64,000 bases of DNA from Gorillibacterium timonense (GTDB lineage Bacteria; Bacillota; Bacilli; Paenibacillales; NBRC-103111), in NCBI RefSeq assembly GCF_001457415.1, contig NZ_LN881722.1:124001-188000 (forward strand), given 5' to 3'. A model generated the notes under the pieces. It had not been told where the DNA came from. It did no database searches and saw only the letters and a program-made list of their open reading frames with translations. Positions 9,570 through 17,900 of this stretch are shown in pieces. Position numbers and translations under genes: made by a program. Every line of letters begins with the position of its first letter. Position 1 is the stretch's first letter.

Positions 9570-9610
9570 CTTGATATTATTATAATCAAGTTGCTATACT
9601 AATGTAAGTA
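9570..9610. promoter_or_regulatory. Promoter/operator region between LLM operon and HxlR gene
   Basis: Two dyads are visible. One is CTTGAT-N9-ATCAAG at 9570-9590 and the other is TACT-N6-AGTA at 9597-9610. On the minus strand a TATAAT at 9584-9579 with CTTACA 18 bp upstream gives a promoter for the monooxygenase gene. The first dyad covers its -10 and the second its -35, a layout suited to repression by the adjacent HxlR protein (inference). Confidence 0.5.
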
Positions 9611-9627
9611 GTCAAAATGATTTGACC

Positions 9628-9721
9628 GGATACGCTGACGGCTCAAACCATGGTTTCGGCATCCGTTTTTATGCCCATTAACGCCGTTTTGTAGCCTCAC
9701 GATTAAGGCTGATAGCGTACT
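9628..9721 (-). repeat. MITE-like intergenic element, copy D (full-length, diverged)
   Basis: Read on the minus strand it begins AGTACGCTATCA and ends CAGCGTAT. Inside are the family landmarks TTAATCGTG, GGCGT and GAAACCATGG in the same order and spacing as the best copy at 11399-11493. It lies about 40 bp upstream of the ribosome site of the HxlR gene. Confidence 0.65.
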
Positions 9722-9776
9722 ACTCGGCTAAGTGAATGGAACGGTTTATCCAAAGAAAATTGGAGGGAGATGCGCC

Positions 9777-10079
9777 ATGAAGGATGAATGCAAGCAGGCG
9801 TGGCCGTATTTGGATGTGCTCGGAACCAAATGGTCGGTTCTTATCATCACCAAGCTGGAGGACGGGCCGAAGCGGTTCAAGCAACTGCATCGCGATGTTG
9901 CGGTCGTCACCACGCAATCCTTAACGAACGCGCTTAAGCGTCTGGTGGCGAATGGGATTGTCGATCGAAAAGTCTACCCGACGGTGCCGGTCTCCGTGGA
10001 GTACAGCCTGACGGAAAAAGGTGCGGACTTGAAGCGCGCATTGACGGAAATTGAGAACTGGGCGCTCCGCTGGCAATAA
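9777..10079 (+). CDS. HxlR-family transcriptional regulator (first of three)
   Basis: Small winged-helix DNA-binding protein, 100 residues, dimeric in characterised relatives. Pattern: WPYLDVLGTKWSVLIITKLEDGPKRFKQL, then the recognition part TQSLTNALKRLVANGIVDRKVYPTVPVSVEYSLTEKG. A single Cys at residue 5 precedes helix 1, where YodB and related proteins carry their redox-sensing Cys. ATG 9777 is preceded by GGAGGGA. Divergent from the LLM/FMN-reductase operon, which it probably represses in response to electrophiles or oxidants (inference). Confidence 0.9.
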   Translation: MKDECKQAWPYLDVLGTKWSVLIITKLEDGPKRFKQLHRDVAVVTTQSLTNALKRLVANGIVDRKVYPTVPVSVEYSLTEKGADLKRALTEIENWALRWQ

Positions 10080-10096
10080 GTAGTCGGAAACGGCCA

Positions 10097-10138
10097 GATA
10101 AAAATGACCATATAAAAATGACCATATAGAAATGACCA
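10097..10138. repeat. Short tandem repeat
   Basis: Three near-identical 14-16 bp units containing AAATGACCATAT, right after the HxlR stop codon. No function is apparent. Confidence 0.6.
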
Positions 10139-10213
10139 GGTGGATTCCACCCTTTTGTTTTTCTAACGGCTACCATGGCCGCTAAATAGGCGATAAGTAG
10201 AGTTTGAAATTCT

Positions 10214-10354
10214 AACGGAGATATACGCAGCTAATTGGGATCAATCGCCGCTATTTACTCTGCAGGAGGTCAAATAGCTGCGTCCAGTTCCATTAGAATG
10301 ATTAGGGTGCCATTTTGAGCTAATTAACAGCTGCCGCTTCCGCTAGAGTCAAAT
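10214..10354. repeat. Intergenic repeat family 2, copy 1
   Basis: Matches a second copy at 57036-57172 in order over its whole length. Shared blocks include CGGAGAT, ACGCAGCTAAT, GATCAATCGCCG, TTCCATTAGA, AGGGTGCC and TAATTA. It has no coding capacity. With the short tandem repeat it fills most of the 498-bp gap before pspA; the rest of the gap (10355-10577) is AT-rich leader sequence without a gene. Confidence 0.65.
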
Positions 10355-10577
10355 CAGGGTTATTTCTCGTTGTCTCAAATGGGAGCGTAAGCAAGGGGAA
10401 AGACTCATTTCATCCACGATATCCTGTTCCTGTGAACTTGCCAACGTCAGGAATTTCACGTTAGTCAATTTCTAATCGGTGCCGATTGACCGCGATTTTC
10501 ACGAATAATGAATCTTTTTGGCCTGTTTTCAAGTATTATAAAAGGAACAGGCGATCATCTGGAAAGGGGTGCCCGAC

Positions 10578-11225
10578 ATGGGAATTCTGGCGAGATTCAA
10601 GGCGATCATGGCGAGCAACGTAAACGCAGCATTGGACAAGGTGAACGATCCGGAGAAGGAGATCGCGGCTTATCTGCGCTCGCTGACTGGCGACCTCGGG
10701 CAGGTGAAGGCGGAGACAGCCTCGGTGTTGGCCGATGAACAGCGGGCCAGGAGAGTGCTGGATGAATGCCGGGCGGAGACGGCAAAGCTGCAGAGATATG
10801 CGGACAAGTCCGCGGCTGAAGGACGGGCGGAAGAAGCCCGCCGCTTCCTCGAACGCAAGGAAACGGCGGAGGCCAAAGAACGCGAGCTTCAGGCGGCTTA
10901 TGATCAGGCGGCGGAGAACGCCGCGAATATGAAGCAACTGCACGACAAGCTCTCGACCGATATTGGCTCTCTTACGGAACGGCTCGAGAAGCTGAAGGGG
11001 AAGGCGGCAGCCGCCAAAGTCCAGCGGGAGCGGAATGCGATAGGCTCGCCGATGGGGAACGCAGACTCCCGTCTCAAGGAGCTAGAGGATAAGGTGAACT
11101 TCGAGTACGACGAAGCGATGGCGATTGCGGAGCTTCGCGCGGGCCGGAAGGACGACCTGGACGAGGAGCTCGAACGGTTGGACCGTGAATCGTCGACGGA
11201 CAGGGAAGCGCGCAAGAACGAATAG
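10578..11225 (+). CDS. pspA: PspA/IM30-family membrane stress protein
   Basis: Peripheral membrane protein that protects the cytoplasmic membrane under envelope stress, related to PspA and ESCRT-III. 215 residues, almost entirely helical coiled coil rich in Glu, Lys and Ala. The N-terminal amphipathic segment and hallmark start MGILARFKAIMASNVNAALDKVNDPEKEI are present. ATG 10578 chosen, 8 bp after AAAGGGG; a GTG 9 bp upstream is too close to it. Followed by ydjG, ydjH and ydjI homologues as in B. subtilis, where the operon is under the SigW stress regulon. I could not find a clear SigW-type promoter here. Confidence 0.92.
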   Translation: MGILARFKAIMASNVNAALDKVNDPEKEIAAYLRSLTGDLGQVKAETASVLADEQRARRVLDECRAETAKLQRYADKSAAEGRAEEARRFLERKETAEAKERELQAAYDQAAENAANMKQLHDKLSTDIGSLTERLEKLKGKAAAAKVQRERNAIGSPMGNADSRLKELEDKVNFEYDEAMAIAELRAGRKDDLDEELERLDRESSTDREARKNE

Positions 11226-11226
11226 G

Positions 11227-11310
11227 CGGCCGACCTTACTCGTATGAATACGATGGGATGTTGATTTAGACAGTGTTTGCAAACCTGGTATTCGGTTGAT
11301 TCGGCCAAGT
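11227..11310 (+). repeat. MITE-like element, copy H (weak)
   Basis: Degenerate match to the family: ACCTTACTCGTATGAATACGA near the left and GCAAACCTGGTATTCGGTTGA near the right, at about the expected spacing. Ends are not preserved. Together with copy A it fills the 299-bp gap between pspA and ydjG. Confidence 0.35.
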
Positions 11311-11398
11311 CGTCTCGCCTGTTTGGAGCCAGGGAGGCTCTGCTAGGCGATTTCTCAACGCGCTATTCAACGGTACAATGGGTTTTCGAACACGCTCG

Positions 11399-11493
11399 AG
11401 TACGCTGTCAACTTTAATCGTGTGGATACGAAGTGGCGTCAATCGATATGGGAAGTGGTGCGGAAACCATCGTTTTTGAGTTGACAGCGTACT
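11399..11493 (+). repeat. MITE-like element, copy A (best preserved, 15-bp perfect terminal inverted repeats)
   Basis: 95 bp bounded by AGTACGCTGTCAACT and its exact reverse complement AGTTGACAGCGTACT. The interior has TTAATCGTGTGGATACGAAG, GGCGTCAATCGATATGGGAA and GTGCGGAAACCA. It has no open frame. In RNA it would fold as a long hairpin between pspA and ydjG, ending 22 bp before the ydjG ribosome site. Confidence 0.85.
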
Positions 11494-11524
11494 AGAAGGA
11501 AATTGGGTGCAGCGAGGTGGGGAA

Positions 11525-12559
11525 ATGCGGGTCATTGAGTTCAAATGCCCGAACTGTGGGAGCGGAATGATCTTTGACAGCAAGTCGGGTACTCTGGCCT
11601 GTCCGGGCTGCGGCCGGACGGACCAAATCGAGACGCTGCCGGAGCCGCTCGAGGAAAGGGCTGCGGCAGCGACGGAGAGGGAGTCGGACTACCATTGCAC
11701 GAGCTGTGGCGGCGTCATTGAAGCAGATGAAGTGACGACGGCCACGGTATGCAGCTTTTGCGGTGCGGCGGTGGTGCTTGGAGACCGATTGCGCGGTTCA
11801 TTGAAGCCTGCGCTCGTCATTCCTTTTCGGATCGGCAAGGAAGAAGCAGTGGCAGCCTTTAAGAAATGGTGCCGGAATGGGCGACTGACTCCCGCCGGGT
11901 TTATGACGGCGGACCGGATCAAGTCGATCTCGGGCGTTTATGTGCCGTTTTGGTTGTACGATCTGGACAACCGGATCGAGGTGCAAGCTCATGCGACCAA
12001 GGTAAGAACCTATACGAGAGGCGATTATCAGATTACGGAGACCGAGCATTACGAGGTCTATCGGAAGATTCGTCTTGATTACGAACGCGTTCCGATCGAC
12101 GCCGCGGAGAAGATGAGCGACAAGCTGATGGATCGGCTGGAGCCGTACCCCTATGAGCAATTGAAGGACTTTCGCTCGCCGTATCTTGCCGGCTTCCATG
12201 CCGATAAATACAGCTATACCGACGAGGAGCTCGTTCCCCGCGTGAAGGAGAAGATCGAGCCGTATATCGATTCCTACATTCAGTCCACGGTTGGAGGCTA
12301 CACATCGGTTCAGTTCACCTCCAAGCAGGTCAACACCGCCGTCCAGCATGCCCATTATGCGCTGCTTCCCGTGTGGGTCGTTCAGTACGATTATGACAAG
12401 CTGGAGCATACCTTTGCGATGAACGGGCAGACGGGCAAGGTGGTGGGCAAGCCTCCGATCAGCGCCATGAAGGTGGCCGCCTGGTTTGGAAGCATCGCCG
12501 GAGTTTCGTTCCTTCTCCTCAAGACGGTATCCTGGATGATGGGAGGGGGATTCTGGTGA
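11525..12559 (+). CDS. ydjG: YdjG-like zinc-ribbon membrane protein
   Basis: 344 residues. Two zinc-ribbon halves open the protein: CPNC...CPGC (about residues 8-30) and CTSC...CSFC (about 59-82). A long soluble region follows and a single hydrophobic segment (WFGSIAGVSFLLLKTV) sits at the C-terminus. This matches YdjG of B. subtilis, which works with YdjH and YdjI to hold PspA at the membrane. ATG 11525 is preferred since GAGGTGG precedes it; a GTG six codons upstream is possible. Its stop overlaps the ydjH start (TGATG). Confidence 0.85.
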   Translation: MRVIEFKCPNCGSGMIFDSKSGTLACPGCGRTDQIETLPEPLEERAAAATERESDYHCTSCGGVIEADEVTTATVCSFCGAAVVLGDRLRGSLKPALVIPFRIGKEEAVAAFKKWCRNGRLTPAGFMTADRIKSISGVYVPFWLYDLDNRIEVQAHATKVRTYTRGDYQITETEHYEVYRKIRLDYERVPIDAAEKMSDKLMDRLEPYPYEQLKDFRSPYLAGFHADKYSYTDEELVPRVKEKIEPYIDSYIQSTVGGYTSVQFTSKQVNTAVQHAHYALLPVWVVQYDYDKLEHTFAMNGQTGKVVGKPPISAMKVAAWFGSIAGVSFLLLKTVSWMMGGGFW

Positions 12560-13347
12560 TGAGACGACGGCACCTGATTCTTGCGCTCTTGTTCCCGCTC
12601 CTTGTTATGCTCGTTCTCCCCTTCGGTGCGGCCGCTGCGGCGGAGCAGAAGAAGATGATCTACGACGAAGCGGGGTTGCTCAGCACAGAGGAACAGCAAG
12701 AGCTGAATGACTTGGCTAACAAGCTTGGAGCGAAGCGCGATACCGACATTCTGATCATCACGTCCGAGAATGCGACGAATCTCGATGTGATCAAGCTCAC
12801 CGAGGATTTCTATGACGAGAACGCCCCGGGCTATGACAAGCCGCACGGCAATGCGGTCATGCTGGTCATGGACATGCGGAATCGGAAGGTCTATGTAGCG
12901 GGCTTCGGCAAAGCTGAAACCTATGTGGATGACGGGAGAGCGGACCGCATTCGCGAGAAGATCACTCCGCAGTTATCGAGCGGAGATTATGCACAGGCTT
13001 TTGAGAAATATATCGAAGCCTCCTACAACTATCTGGGTATACGTCCGGGAGTAAATCCGGATAACCCGCTATTCTCGATTTGGGTCCAGCTGGGGGGAGC
13101 CGTCATCATCGGCGGCATCGTCGTGGGCATTATGGCTTACCGATCCGGCGGGCGGATCACCGTCAATGGAAGAACCTATGAGAATTCGGGCGAATCGGGC
13201 ATTCTGGAGCGACACGATCAATACATCCGCACAACCGTGACCAAGCGCAAAATCGAGAAAAACAACGGCGGAGGCTCGGGCGGTGGAGGCGGAGGCGGAG
13301 TTTCCGCCGGAGGCCATTCGCACAGCGGCAGCAAGGGATCGTTTTAA
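12559..13347 (+). CDS. ydjH: YdjH-like TPM-domain membrane protein
   Basis: 262 residues: signal peptide (about 1-27), an extracytoplasmic TPM domain starting MIYDEAGLLSTEEQQELNDLA, a membrane helix (AVIIGGIVVGIMAY), and a Gly/Ser/His-rich tail ending GGHSHSGSKGSF, which is typical of YgcG/YdjH proteins. Overlaps the ydjG stop by one base. Role inferred from B. subtilis: membrane partner in PspA recruitment. Confidence 0.86.
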   Translation: MRRRHLILALLFPLLVMLVLPFGAAAAAEQKKMIYDEAGLLSTEEQQELNDLANKLGAKRDTDILIITSENATNLDVIKLTEDFYDENAPGYDKPHGNAVMLVMDMRNRKVYVAGFGKAETYVDDGRADRIREKITPQLSSGDYAQAFEKYIEASYNYLGIRPGVNPDNPLFSIWVQLGGAVIIGGIVVGIMAYRSGGRITVNGRTYENSGESGILERHDQYIRTTVTKRKIEKNNGGGSGGGGGGGVSAGGHSHSGSKGSF

Positions 13348-13395
13348 GGCTTCCAAGGCAAGAAAATCATGAAACAAGAAAGGAAGGGATTTAAG

Positions 13396-14364
13396 ATGGT
13401 GTTCTTCAAAAACCAGTTTTCCAATGTAGTGGAATGGGAGGAATTCCGGGAGGACATGATCTTCTGGAAGTGGAGCAATCGCGAGATCAAGAAGGGCAGC
13501 AAGCTGATCATCCGTCCGGGGCAGGATGCCATCTTCGTGAACAACGGCAAAGTGGAAGGGATCTTTCAGGATGATGGGGACTACAACATCGAGTCAGAGA
13601 TCATCCCTTTTCTGTCCACGCTAAAGGGGTTCAAATTCGGCTTCAATAGCGGCATGCGGGTTGAGGTCCTGTTCGTGAATACAAAGGAATTCACCGTCCG
13701 CTGGGGGACCCAAAGCCCGATTCTCATTCCCTCTCCGCAGCTTCCGGGGGGCATGCCCATCCGGGCCAACGGGACCTTCACGTTCAAGGTGAACGACTAC
13801 GTCACGCTCATCGACAAGATCGCCGGAGTGAAGGAGAGCTATCTGGTCGAGGATGTCAAAATCCGCATCACCTCCGTGCTCGATCAACTGCTCATGAAGT
13901 GGATCAGCCGCGAAGGCAAGGACATGTTCAACCTGCAGGCGAACGCCCATGACATTGCGCGGGGCATTCAGGAGGACCTGGATATGCAGGTGATGGATAA
14001 CGGCATGACGATCACGGGCTTCCAGGTGATGAGCTTCAACTATCCGCAGGAAATTCAGGATATGATCACGAAGACCGCGTCCCACGAGATGATCGGCAAT
14101 CTGCAAAAGTACCAGCAGGTATCCATGACCGACGGCATCGCTTCCGGCAACGTGAAGGGCGGTGGAGCTGCTGCAGACATGGCTGGGATGATGATGGGCA
14201 TGAACATCGCCAAGGAAATGTTGAACAACATGAACACGCCGGGGAATGCACAAGCGCAAGCTCCGAATGCAGGCGCAAAGAAAGCGAACTTCTGTCCAAA
14301 CTGCGGCACGAAGAACGAAGGCGCCAATTTCTGCTCGAACTGCGGACAGAAGCTGAACGCCTAA
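13396..14364 (+). CDS. ydjI: YdjI-like SPFH-domain protein with C-terminal zinc ribbon
   Basis: 322 residues. SPFH/virion-core-like fold beginning MVFFKNQFSNVVEWEEFREDMIFWKWSNREIKKGS, followed by a Met/Gly/Ala-rich linker and a zinc ribbon CPNCG...CSNCG at the very end. The B. subtilis orthologue localises PspA to the membrane. ATG 13396 follows GAAAGGAAGGG; the frame is open nine codons further upstream but without a better ribosome site. Last gene of the psp-like operon. Confidence 0.88.
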   Translation: MVFFKNQFSNVVEWEEFREDMIFWKWSNREIKKGSKLIIRPGQDAIFVNNGKVEGIFQDDGDYNIESEIIPFLSTLKGFKFGFNSGMRVEVLFVNTKEFTVRWGTQSPILIPSPQLPGGMPIRANGTFTFKVNDYVTLIDKIAGVKESYLVEDVKIRITSVLDQLLMKWISREGKDMFNLQANAHDIARGIQEDLDMQVMDNGMTITGFQVMSFNYPQEIQDMITKTASHEMIGNLQKYQQVSMTDGIASGNVKGGGAAADMAGMMMGMNIAKEMLNNMNTPGNAQAQAPNAGAKKANFCPNCGTKNEGANFCSNCGQKLNA

Positions 14365-14376
14365 CTGGAAAGATCG

Positions 14377-14473
14377 ACGAGTGCGTGGTTATCCCTAAAG
14401 CATGCGGATAGCAGCCTGTCTCGATTGCCAGGGATAGGGGGCTGAAACCACGGTTGTTGAGTTCACAATGTAC
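14377..14473 (+). repeat. MITE-like element, copy E (degenerate)
   Basis: The right half is clear: GCTGAAACCACGGTTGTTGA then GTTCACA and GTAC. The left half retains GCGGATAGC and GTCTCGATT. Lies just after the ydjI stop codon. Confidence 0.5.
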
Positions 14474-14544
14474 GAAGCATGAGAGGCTGTCCTAGAATCA
14501 ATTTTGGTTTTGATTCCCCCGCATTGTATAGGATTTTGGCTGCA

Positions 14545-14592
14545 AAAAACGACCTCATCCTCCACTTCACCGTGGATGCTGAGGTCGTTTTT
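14545..14592. terminator. Bidirectional terminator between ydjI and nitroreductase
   Basis: 13-bp perfect stem AAAAACGACCTCA/TGAGGTCGTTTTT with an inner TCCAC/GTGGA hairpin. A and T runs on the two sides serve both converging genes. Confidence 0.9.
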
Positions 14593-14632
14593 GGAATTGG
14601 ATCATGGGAGTTATCCTTCGAGACGTGCTCGC

Positions 14633-15310
14633 TTATTTCAAGTATTGGACGACCTCTTGAAGGGATTGCCGCGTCTTCGGATAAGGTTCAACAGCCCGGT
14701 ACCCGAAGCCGGCCATCACGGAGACTCCAAAATGCTCGGGATCGAGAATACCTTCGTTTACCAGGATCTCTTCAACGGCGGCCTTGTTGAAGCCTTCGAT
14801 CGGGCACGAGTCGATGCCGAGCAGCGCTGCGGCCGTCAGCATGTTGCCGAGGGCGATGTAGGTCTGCTTGCTGGCCCAGTCGAACAGCGCCCGGTCGCTT
14901 TCCAGGAGGTCAAAATCCTTTTTCTGAAAGGCTTCGAAGGACGCCCGTTTCTGCTCGGCATATTCGGTGGGAATGCCTTGAACCTCCGTCATGATCCGGG
15001 TGATGTAATCCGAGCTGTACAGCGTATCGGCTTTTTTACGCGCGAGCACAATGACGAACCGGTTGGCCCCCTTCAAGCTGTTCTGAGCTCCCCAGGCAAC
15101 GGGCCAGAGCTTTTCCTTCAGCTCCTGGCTTTCGAGGACAAGGAACTTCCAAGGCTCGAAGCCGTAAGAGCTCGGAGACAGCCGGCCGGCTTCAAGGATC
15201 ACGGCAAAATCTTCATCGGAAACAGTCTTCGAGGAATCGAATTGCTTCGTGGCATGGCGGAACTGAAAGGCATCGAGAATCTGCTTGCGGGTATCGGTCG
15301 TAACGGTCAT
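14633..15310 (-). CDS. NAD(P)H nitroreductase (NfsB/YdgI-like)
   Basis: FMN-dependent oxygen-insensitive nitroreductase-fold enzyme, 225 residues, reducing nitro compounds, quinones or similar electrophiles. FMN-binding marks: FQFRHATKQFD near the N-terminus, RLSPSSYGFEPWKFLVLES, and ALLGIDSCPIEGFN...VSVMAGFGYR near the C-terminus. ATG 15310 preferred; an in-frame TTG three codons upstream is possible. Divergent from an HxlR regulator, the standard arrangement for electrophile-inducible nitroreductases. Confidence 0.9.
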   Translation of the reverse strand: MTVTTDTRKQILDAFQFRHATKQFDSSKTVSDEDFAVILEAGRLSPSSYGFEPWKFLVLESQELKEKLWPVAWGAQNSLKGANRFVIVLARKKADTLYSSDYITRIMTEVQGIPTEYAEQKRASFEAFQKKDFDLLESDRALFDWASKQTYIALGNMLTAAALLGIDSCPIEGFNKAAVEEILVNEGILDPEHFGVSVMAGFGYRAVEPYPKTRQSLQEVVQYLK

Positions 15311-15368
15311 ATCGGACAACCTGCTTTCTTGTGGATTTGAACTCAGTATAACCTGATAGGATCAACTA

Positions 15369-15397
15369 TTGAAGTACGCACATTAATGGTACATAAT
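15369..15397 (+). promoter_or_regulatory. Promoter of the second HxlR gene
   Basis: TTGAAG-N17-CATAAT. The -10 is inside a small dyad GTA-CATAATA-TAC. On the other strand TTCAAT-N17-TATACT can serve the nitroreductase gene, so the two promoters overlap. Confidence 0.5.
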
Positions 15398-15447
15398 ATA
15401 CTTATCATTACTTAGGTATCTTTTTTATCCTTAGGGGAGTGAAGAGA

Positions 15448-15813
15448 ATGAGCGAGCAAGCCATGAGTCCCGATTGCCCCCATGCCCGTTGTCCGGTGGA
15501 AACTACGCTGAACATCATGAGCGGCAAGTGGAAGGGGATCATCCTCTACCGATTGCTTGGCGGGAAGAAGCGGTTCAATGAGCTGAAGCGGTTGATGGAC
15601 AATGTCACCCACCGCACGTTGACTTTGCAGCTTCGGGAGCTTGAACAAGACGGTGTTGTAAAACGCACGGTATACGCGGAGGTTCCGCCCCGTGTGGAAT
15701 ACGAATTGACGGAGCTGGGCTACTCGATGAAACCCATCATCCAGTCCATGTTTGACTGGGGCTTGGATTACCAAAAAAACTCTGTCGGCGAACCGCCCTC
15801 AATAACGATATGA
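15448..15813 (+). CDS. HxlR-family transcriptional regulator (second of three)
   Basis: 121-residue winged-helix regulator. Pattern: CPVETTLNIMSGKWKGIILYRLLGGKKRFNELKRL, THRTLTLQLRELEQDGVVKRTVYAEVPPRVEYELTELG. Cysteines at residues 10 and 15 lie before helix 1, at the place of the sensing Cys in redox-responsive relatives. GGGGAG 8 bp before ATG 15448 fixes the start. Probably controls the divergent nitroreductase (inference from position). Confidence 0.9.
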   Translation: MSEQAMSPDCPHARCPVETTLNIMSGKWKGIILYRLLGGKKRFNELKRLMDNVTHRTLTLQLRELEQDGVVKRTVYAEVPPRVEYELTELGYSMKPIIQSMFDWGLDYQKNSVGEPPSITI

Positions 15814-15828
15814 GTAGCATGAACCATG

Positions 15829-15861
15829 ACAAATCTCCTCATCCGGGAGGTTTGTTTTTTT
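15829..15861 (+). terminator. Rho-independent terminator after HxlR gene
   Basis: Stem ACAAATCTCC/GGAGGTTTGT with one GT pair, then seven T. Confidence 0.85.
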
Positions 15862-15869
15862 GTTATAAT
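15861..15869 (+). promoter_or_regulatory. Extended -10 promoter before the sigma factor gene
   Basis: TGTTATAAT is a perfect extended -10 hexamer starting within the T-run of the preceding terminator, about 70 bp before the sigma factor start. No ECF-type autoregulated promoter with proper spacing was found. Confidence 0.45.
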
Positions 15870-15938
15870 GCATAGAGTGAACTTGGATATATCTGTATCT
15901 CAAGTGGTTTCTTTCCCAGGGGGAGGCTTCATAAGCAG

Positions 15939-16532
15939 ATGGAAAGCAAGCTGCGGCTCTTGGTCCATACGAAATTCGATATGGTAAGCCCCGTCTACCA
16001 AAAGGAAATCTATCAGGAATTTTACCGGACCTTTTACCGGACGGTTCTTTATATGGTGAATGATCATGCGTTGACGGAGGATATCCTGCAGGATTCCTTC
16101 TTAAAGGTCGTTCAGCATCTTCCTTCCATTGACGACGAGAGCCGACTGTGGGCATGGGTCCGCGTGGTTGTGAAGAATATGACGTATAATTATTTGCGAA
16201 AAGCCAAAATCAGACGCAACGAAGTCGATGCGGAAAGTGTTTATATTAGCGACAGCGCTGCTCACGCGACGGAGATCCGATCGACCGAGCAGCAGATTGA
16301 GCTGAAGGCGCTGGCGGAGGCCGTCGAGGAATGCCTGACGAGACTGAAGCCGGAGTATCGGGTGCTCATCGAATTGCGCTGGAAAAGGGAACTGAGCTAC
16401 AAGGAGATCGCCGCAGAGCTCGAGATCACCGAAGAAGTCGTCAAATACAAGCTGTACCGAGCCAGAGAAGCGGTAAAGAAGCGGTTGAAACCCGAATGGG
16501 GGGAGGAGAACGATGAACGAAGATCCATTTGA
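15939..16532 (+). CDS. RNA polymerase sigma factor, ECF-like sigma-70 family
   Basis: 197 residues with region 2 (YQEFYRTFYRTVLYMVNDHALTEDILQDSFLKVV, then WAWVRVVVKNMTYNYLRK) and region 4 (LTRLKPEYRVLIELRWKRELSYKEIAAELEITEEVVKYKLYRAREAVKKRL). Lacks regions 1 and 3, as ECF factors do. The downstream gene overlaps it by 20 bp and encodes a membrane protein of the kind that acts as anti-sigma factor, so the pair is probably a membrane-signalling module. Target regulon unknown. Confidence 0.9.
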   Translation: MESKLRLLVHTKFDMVSPVYQKEIYQEFYRTFYRTVLYMVNDHALTEDILQDSFLKVVQHLPSIDDESRLWAWVRVVVKNMTYNYLRKAKIRRNEVDAESVYISDSAAHATEIRSTEQQIELKALAEAVEECLTRLKPEYRVLIELRWKRELSYKEIAAELEITEEVVKYKLYRAREAVKKRLKPEWGEENDERRSI

Positions 16533-17307
16533 CAAGCAGTTTGATGCGGCATTCGAGGAAGCCGTGCAAAATCGCGAATGGCTTCCGGATCCGGACGAGT
16601 CCTGGAGGAAGGTCGAGGCTCGGCTTAGCCGCAAGCGGAAGAGGCGGAATCGGTTGAGGAGGCTCCCTTATGCGGCGGCTTCCTTTCTTCTCGGCGCTGT
16701 CATCTTTGGGACTCCCGCTGCTACCAAAGCGTTCACTCCCTTGTATCAATCGATAAAGAATATCCAAGAGGGGGCTGTTCATGTTGTGTTCGGAACGAAG
16801 GTGGAACAGGAGGGGATCCCGCTGACATCGCCCCCGCCTTCGGGAAATCCGGTCGCCTCCGTCGTTCCCGGAGAGGATGTCGATTCCGGCGAGACGGTTC
16901 AAAAGGAATATCCATCTTGGGCAGAGGCTTCCGCTTCCTTTCCATACCCGCTCCCCCTGATGCCGCAAGTGCCCGAAGGGTTTCAACTCGACCGGGTTAT
17001 GGTCATCTTTCCCCATGGGGATACCGGAAAAGGAGGAACTACCGCTGTATTCTTCTATTCAGGGCCGAGCAGCAAGATCGTCACGGTTACCTTCCGGAAG
17101 TTGGAGGAAGGGGAGAAGCTGTCCTCCGACTACAGAGAGGCCGATGGAACCTTCCAATCGACGCAGATTAAAGGGAATGAAGCCTATTTGTTTTGGACCA
17201 AGGATGGCTCAAGCAGCTTGGAGATGCTCGCGGGTGGGTTGTATGTGTCCTTCGTTGGCAATGTGGAAAAGGAGACGATCCTGCGCATGGCGGGATCGAC
17301 AGAGTGA
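16513..17307 (+). CDS. Membrane-anchored probable anti-sigma factor with DUF4367-like domain
   Basis: 264 residues: a ~55-residue acidic/basic cytoplasmic head (MNEDPFDKQFDAAFEEAVQNREWLPDPDESWRKVEARL), one membrane helix (LPYAAASFLLGAVIFGTPA), a Pro/Ser linker, and an extracytoplasmic domain from about residue 145 that resembles DUF4367 (PEGFQLDRVMV...TVTFRKLEEG...YLFWTKDG). It starts inside the sigma gene, which implies translational coupling. Role as anti-sigma is inferred from topology and overlap. Confidence 0.75.
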   Translation: MNEDPFDKQFDAAFEEAVQNREWLPDPDESWRKVEARLSRKRKRRNRLRRLPYAAASFLLGAVIFGTPAATKAFTPLYQSIKNIQEGAVHVVFGTKVEQEGIPLTSPPPSGNPVASVVPGEDVDSGETVQKEYPSWAEASASFPYPLPLMPQVPEGFQLDRVMVIFPHGDTGKGGTTAVFFYSGPSSKIVTVTFRKLEEGEKLSSDYREADGTFQSTQIKGNEAYLFWTKDGSSSLEMLAGGLYVSFVGNVEKETILRMAGSTE

Positions 17308-17332
17308 GGAGTAGGCCTAGACAGATACAACG

Positions 17333-17374
17333 AAGCGTACAGCTTTCCCGCTTAGGAAGGCCGTACGCTTTTTT
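17333..17374 (+). terminator. Rho-independent terminator after the sigma/anti-sigma operon
   Basis: AAGCGTAC/GTACGCTT stem with an inner CTTTCC/GGAAGG hairpin and six T. Confidence 0.85.
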
Positions 17375-17404
17375 GCTGCTTGTGATCGGAGAGTTGAGGG
17401 TGCA

Positions 17405-17878
17405 CTAAGAAACGAGTATGGAGTCCGTGTATTCCATCGCCAGCTCCGTCACTCCCGATTTGATCACATAATGGGTCACGCAAGCGCGATAATAATAGCC
17501 CGCACGCGCCGCTTTTGTCGCTGTCTTTTGAAAGTAGCTCGCGTTTGTGCTGGACAGATCGATCTGCGAATTGACATTCACCCAGGAGGCGCCGGACCAT
17601 TCTTGAAACTGGATTTTCGCTCCGATGACTGCCACCGTCGACTTAGCCTGAGTCACCGGCGTGATATCGATGGTCTGATTCTTATTATCTTTGATGGTCC
17701 GTGAAGAGGATAGAAGATACGTATACCCACTGTAGGAAGAGTAGAGTTGGAACGACGGCGGGGGCGGGGATGTTTTGGCTTGGCCTGCCGCAAGAGCTGC
17801 AGGGGACGCTCCTATCCAACCGATCACAACCAAGCTTGCCATAAGCAATACCATGAATCCTTGTCTGACCTTCCTCAT
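17405..17878 (-). CDS. Secreted protein of unknown function
   Basis: 157 residues with a clear signal peptide (MRKVRQGFMVLLMASLVVIGWIGASPAALAA) and a mature part rich in Ser, Thr and Tyr. It may resemble the DUF6147 group of Bacillus secreted proteins, but I am not sure. ATG 17878 has GGGAG 8 bp upstream; an in-frame GTG three codons earlier would sit on the ribosome site. A 12-bp palindrome lies just upstream of the gene. Exported, no anchor seen. Confidence 0.7.
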   Translation of the reverse strand: MRKVRQGFMVLLMASLVVIGWIGASPAALAAGQAKTSPPPPSFQLYSSYSGYTYLLSSSRTIKDNKNQTIDITPVTQAKSTVAVIGAKIQFQEWSGASWVNVNSQIDLSSTNASYFQKTATKAARAGYYYRACVTHYVIKSGVTELAMEYTDSILVS

Positions 17879-17900
17879 CAAGACCACTCCCAGATAATAG

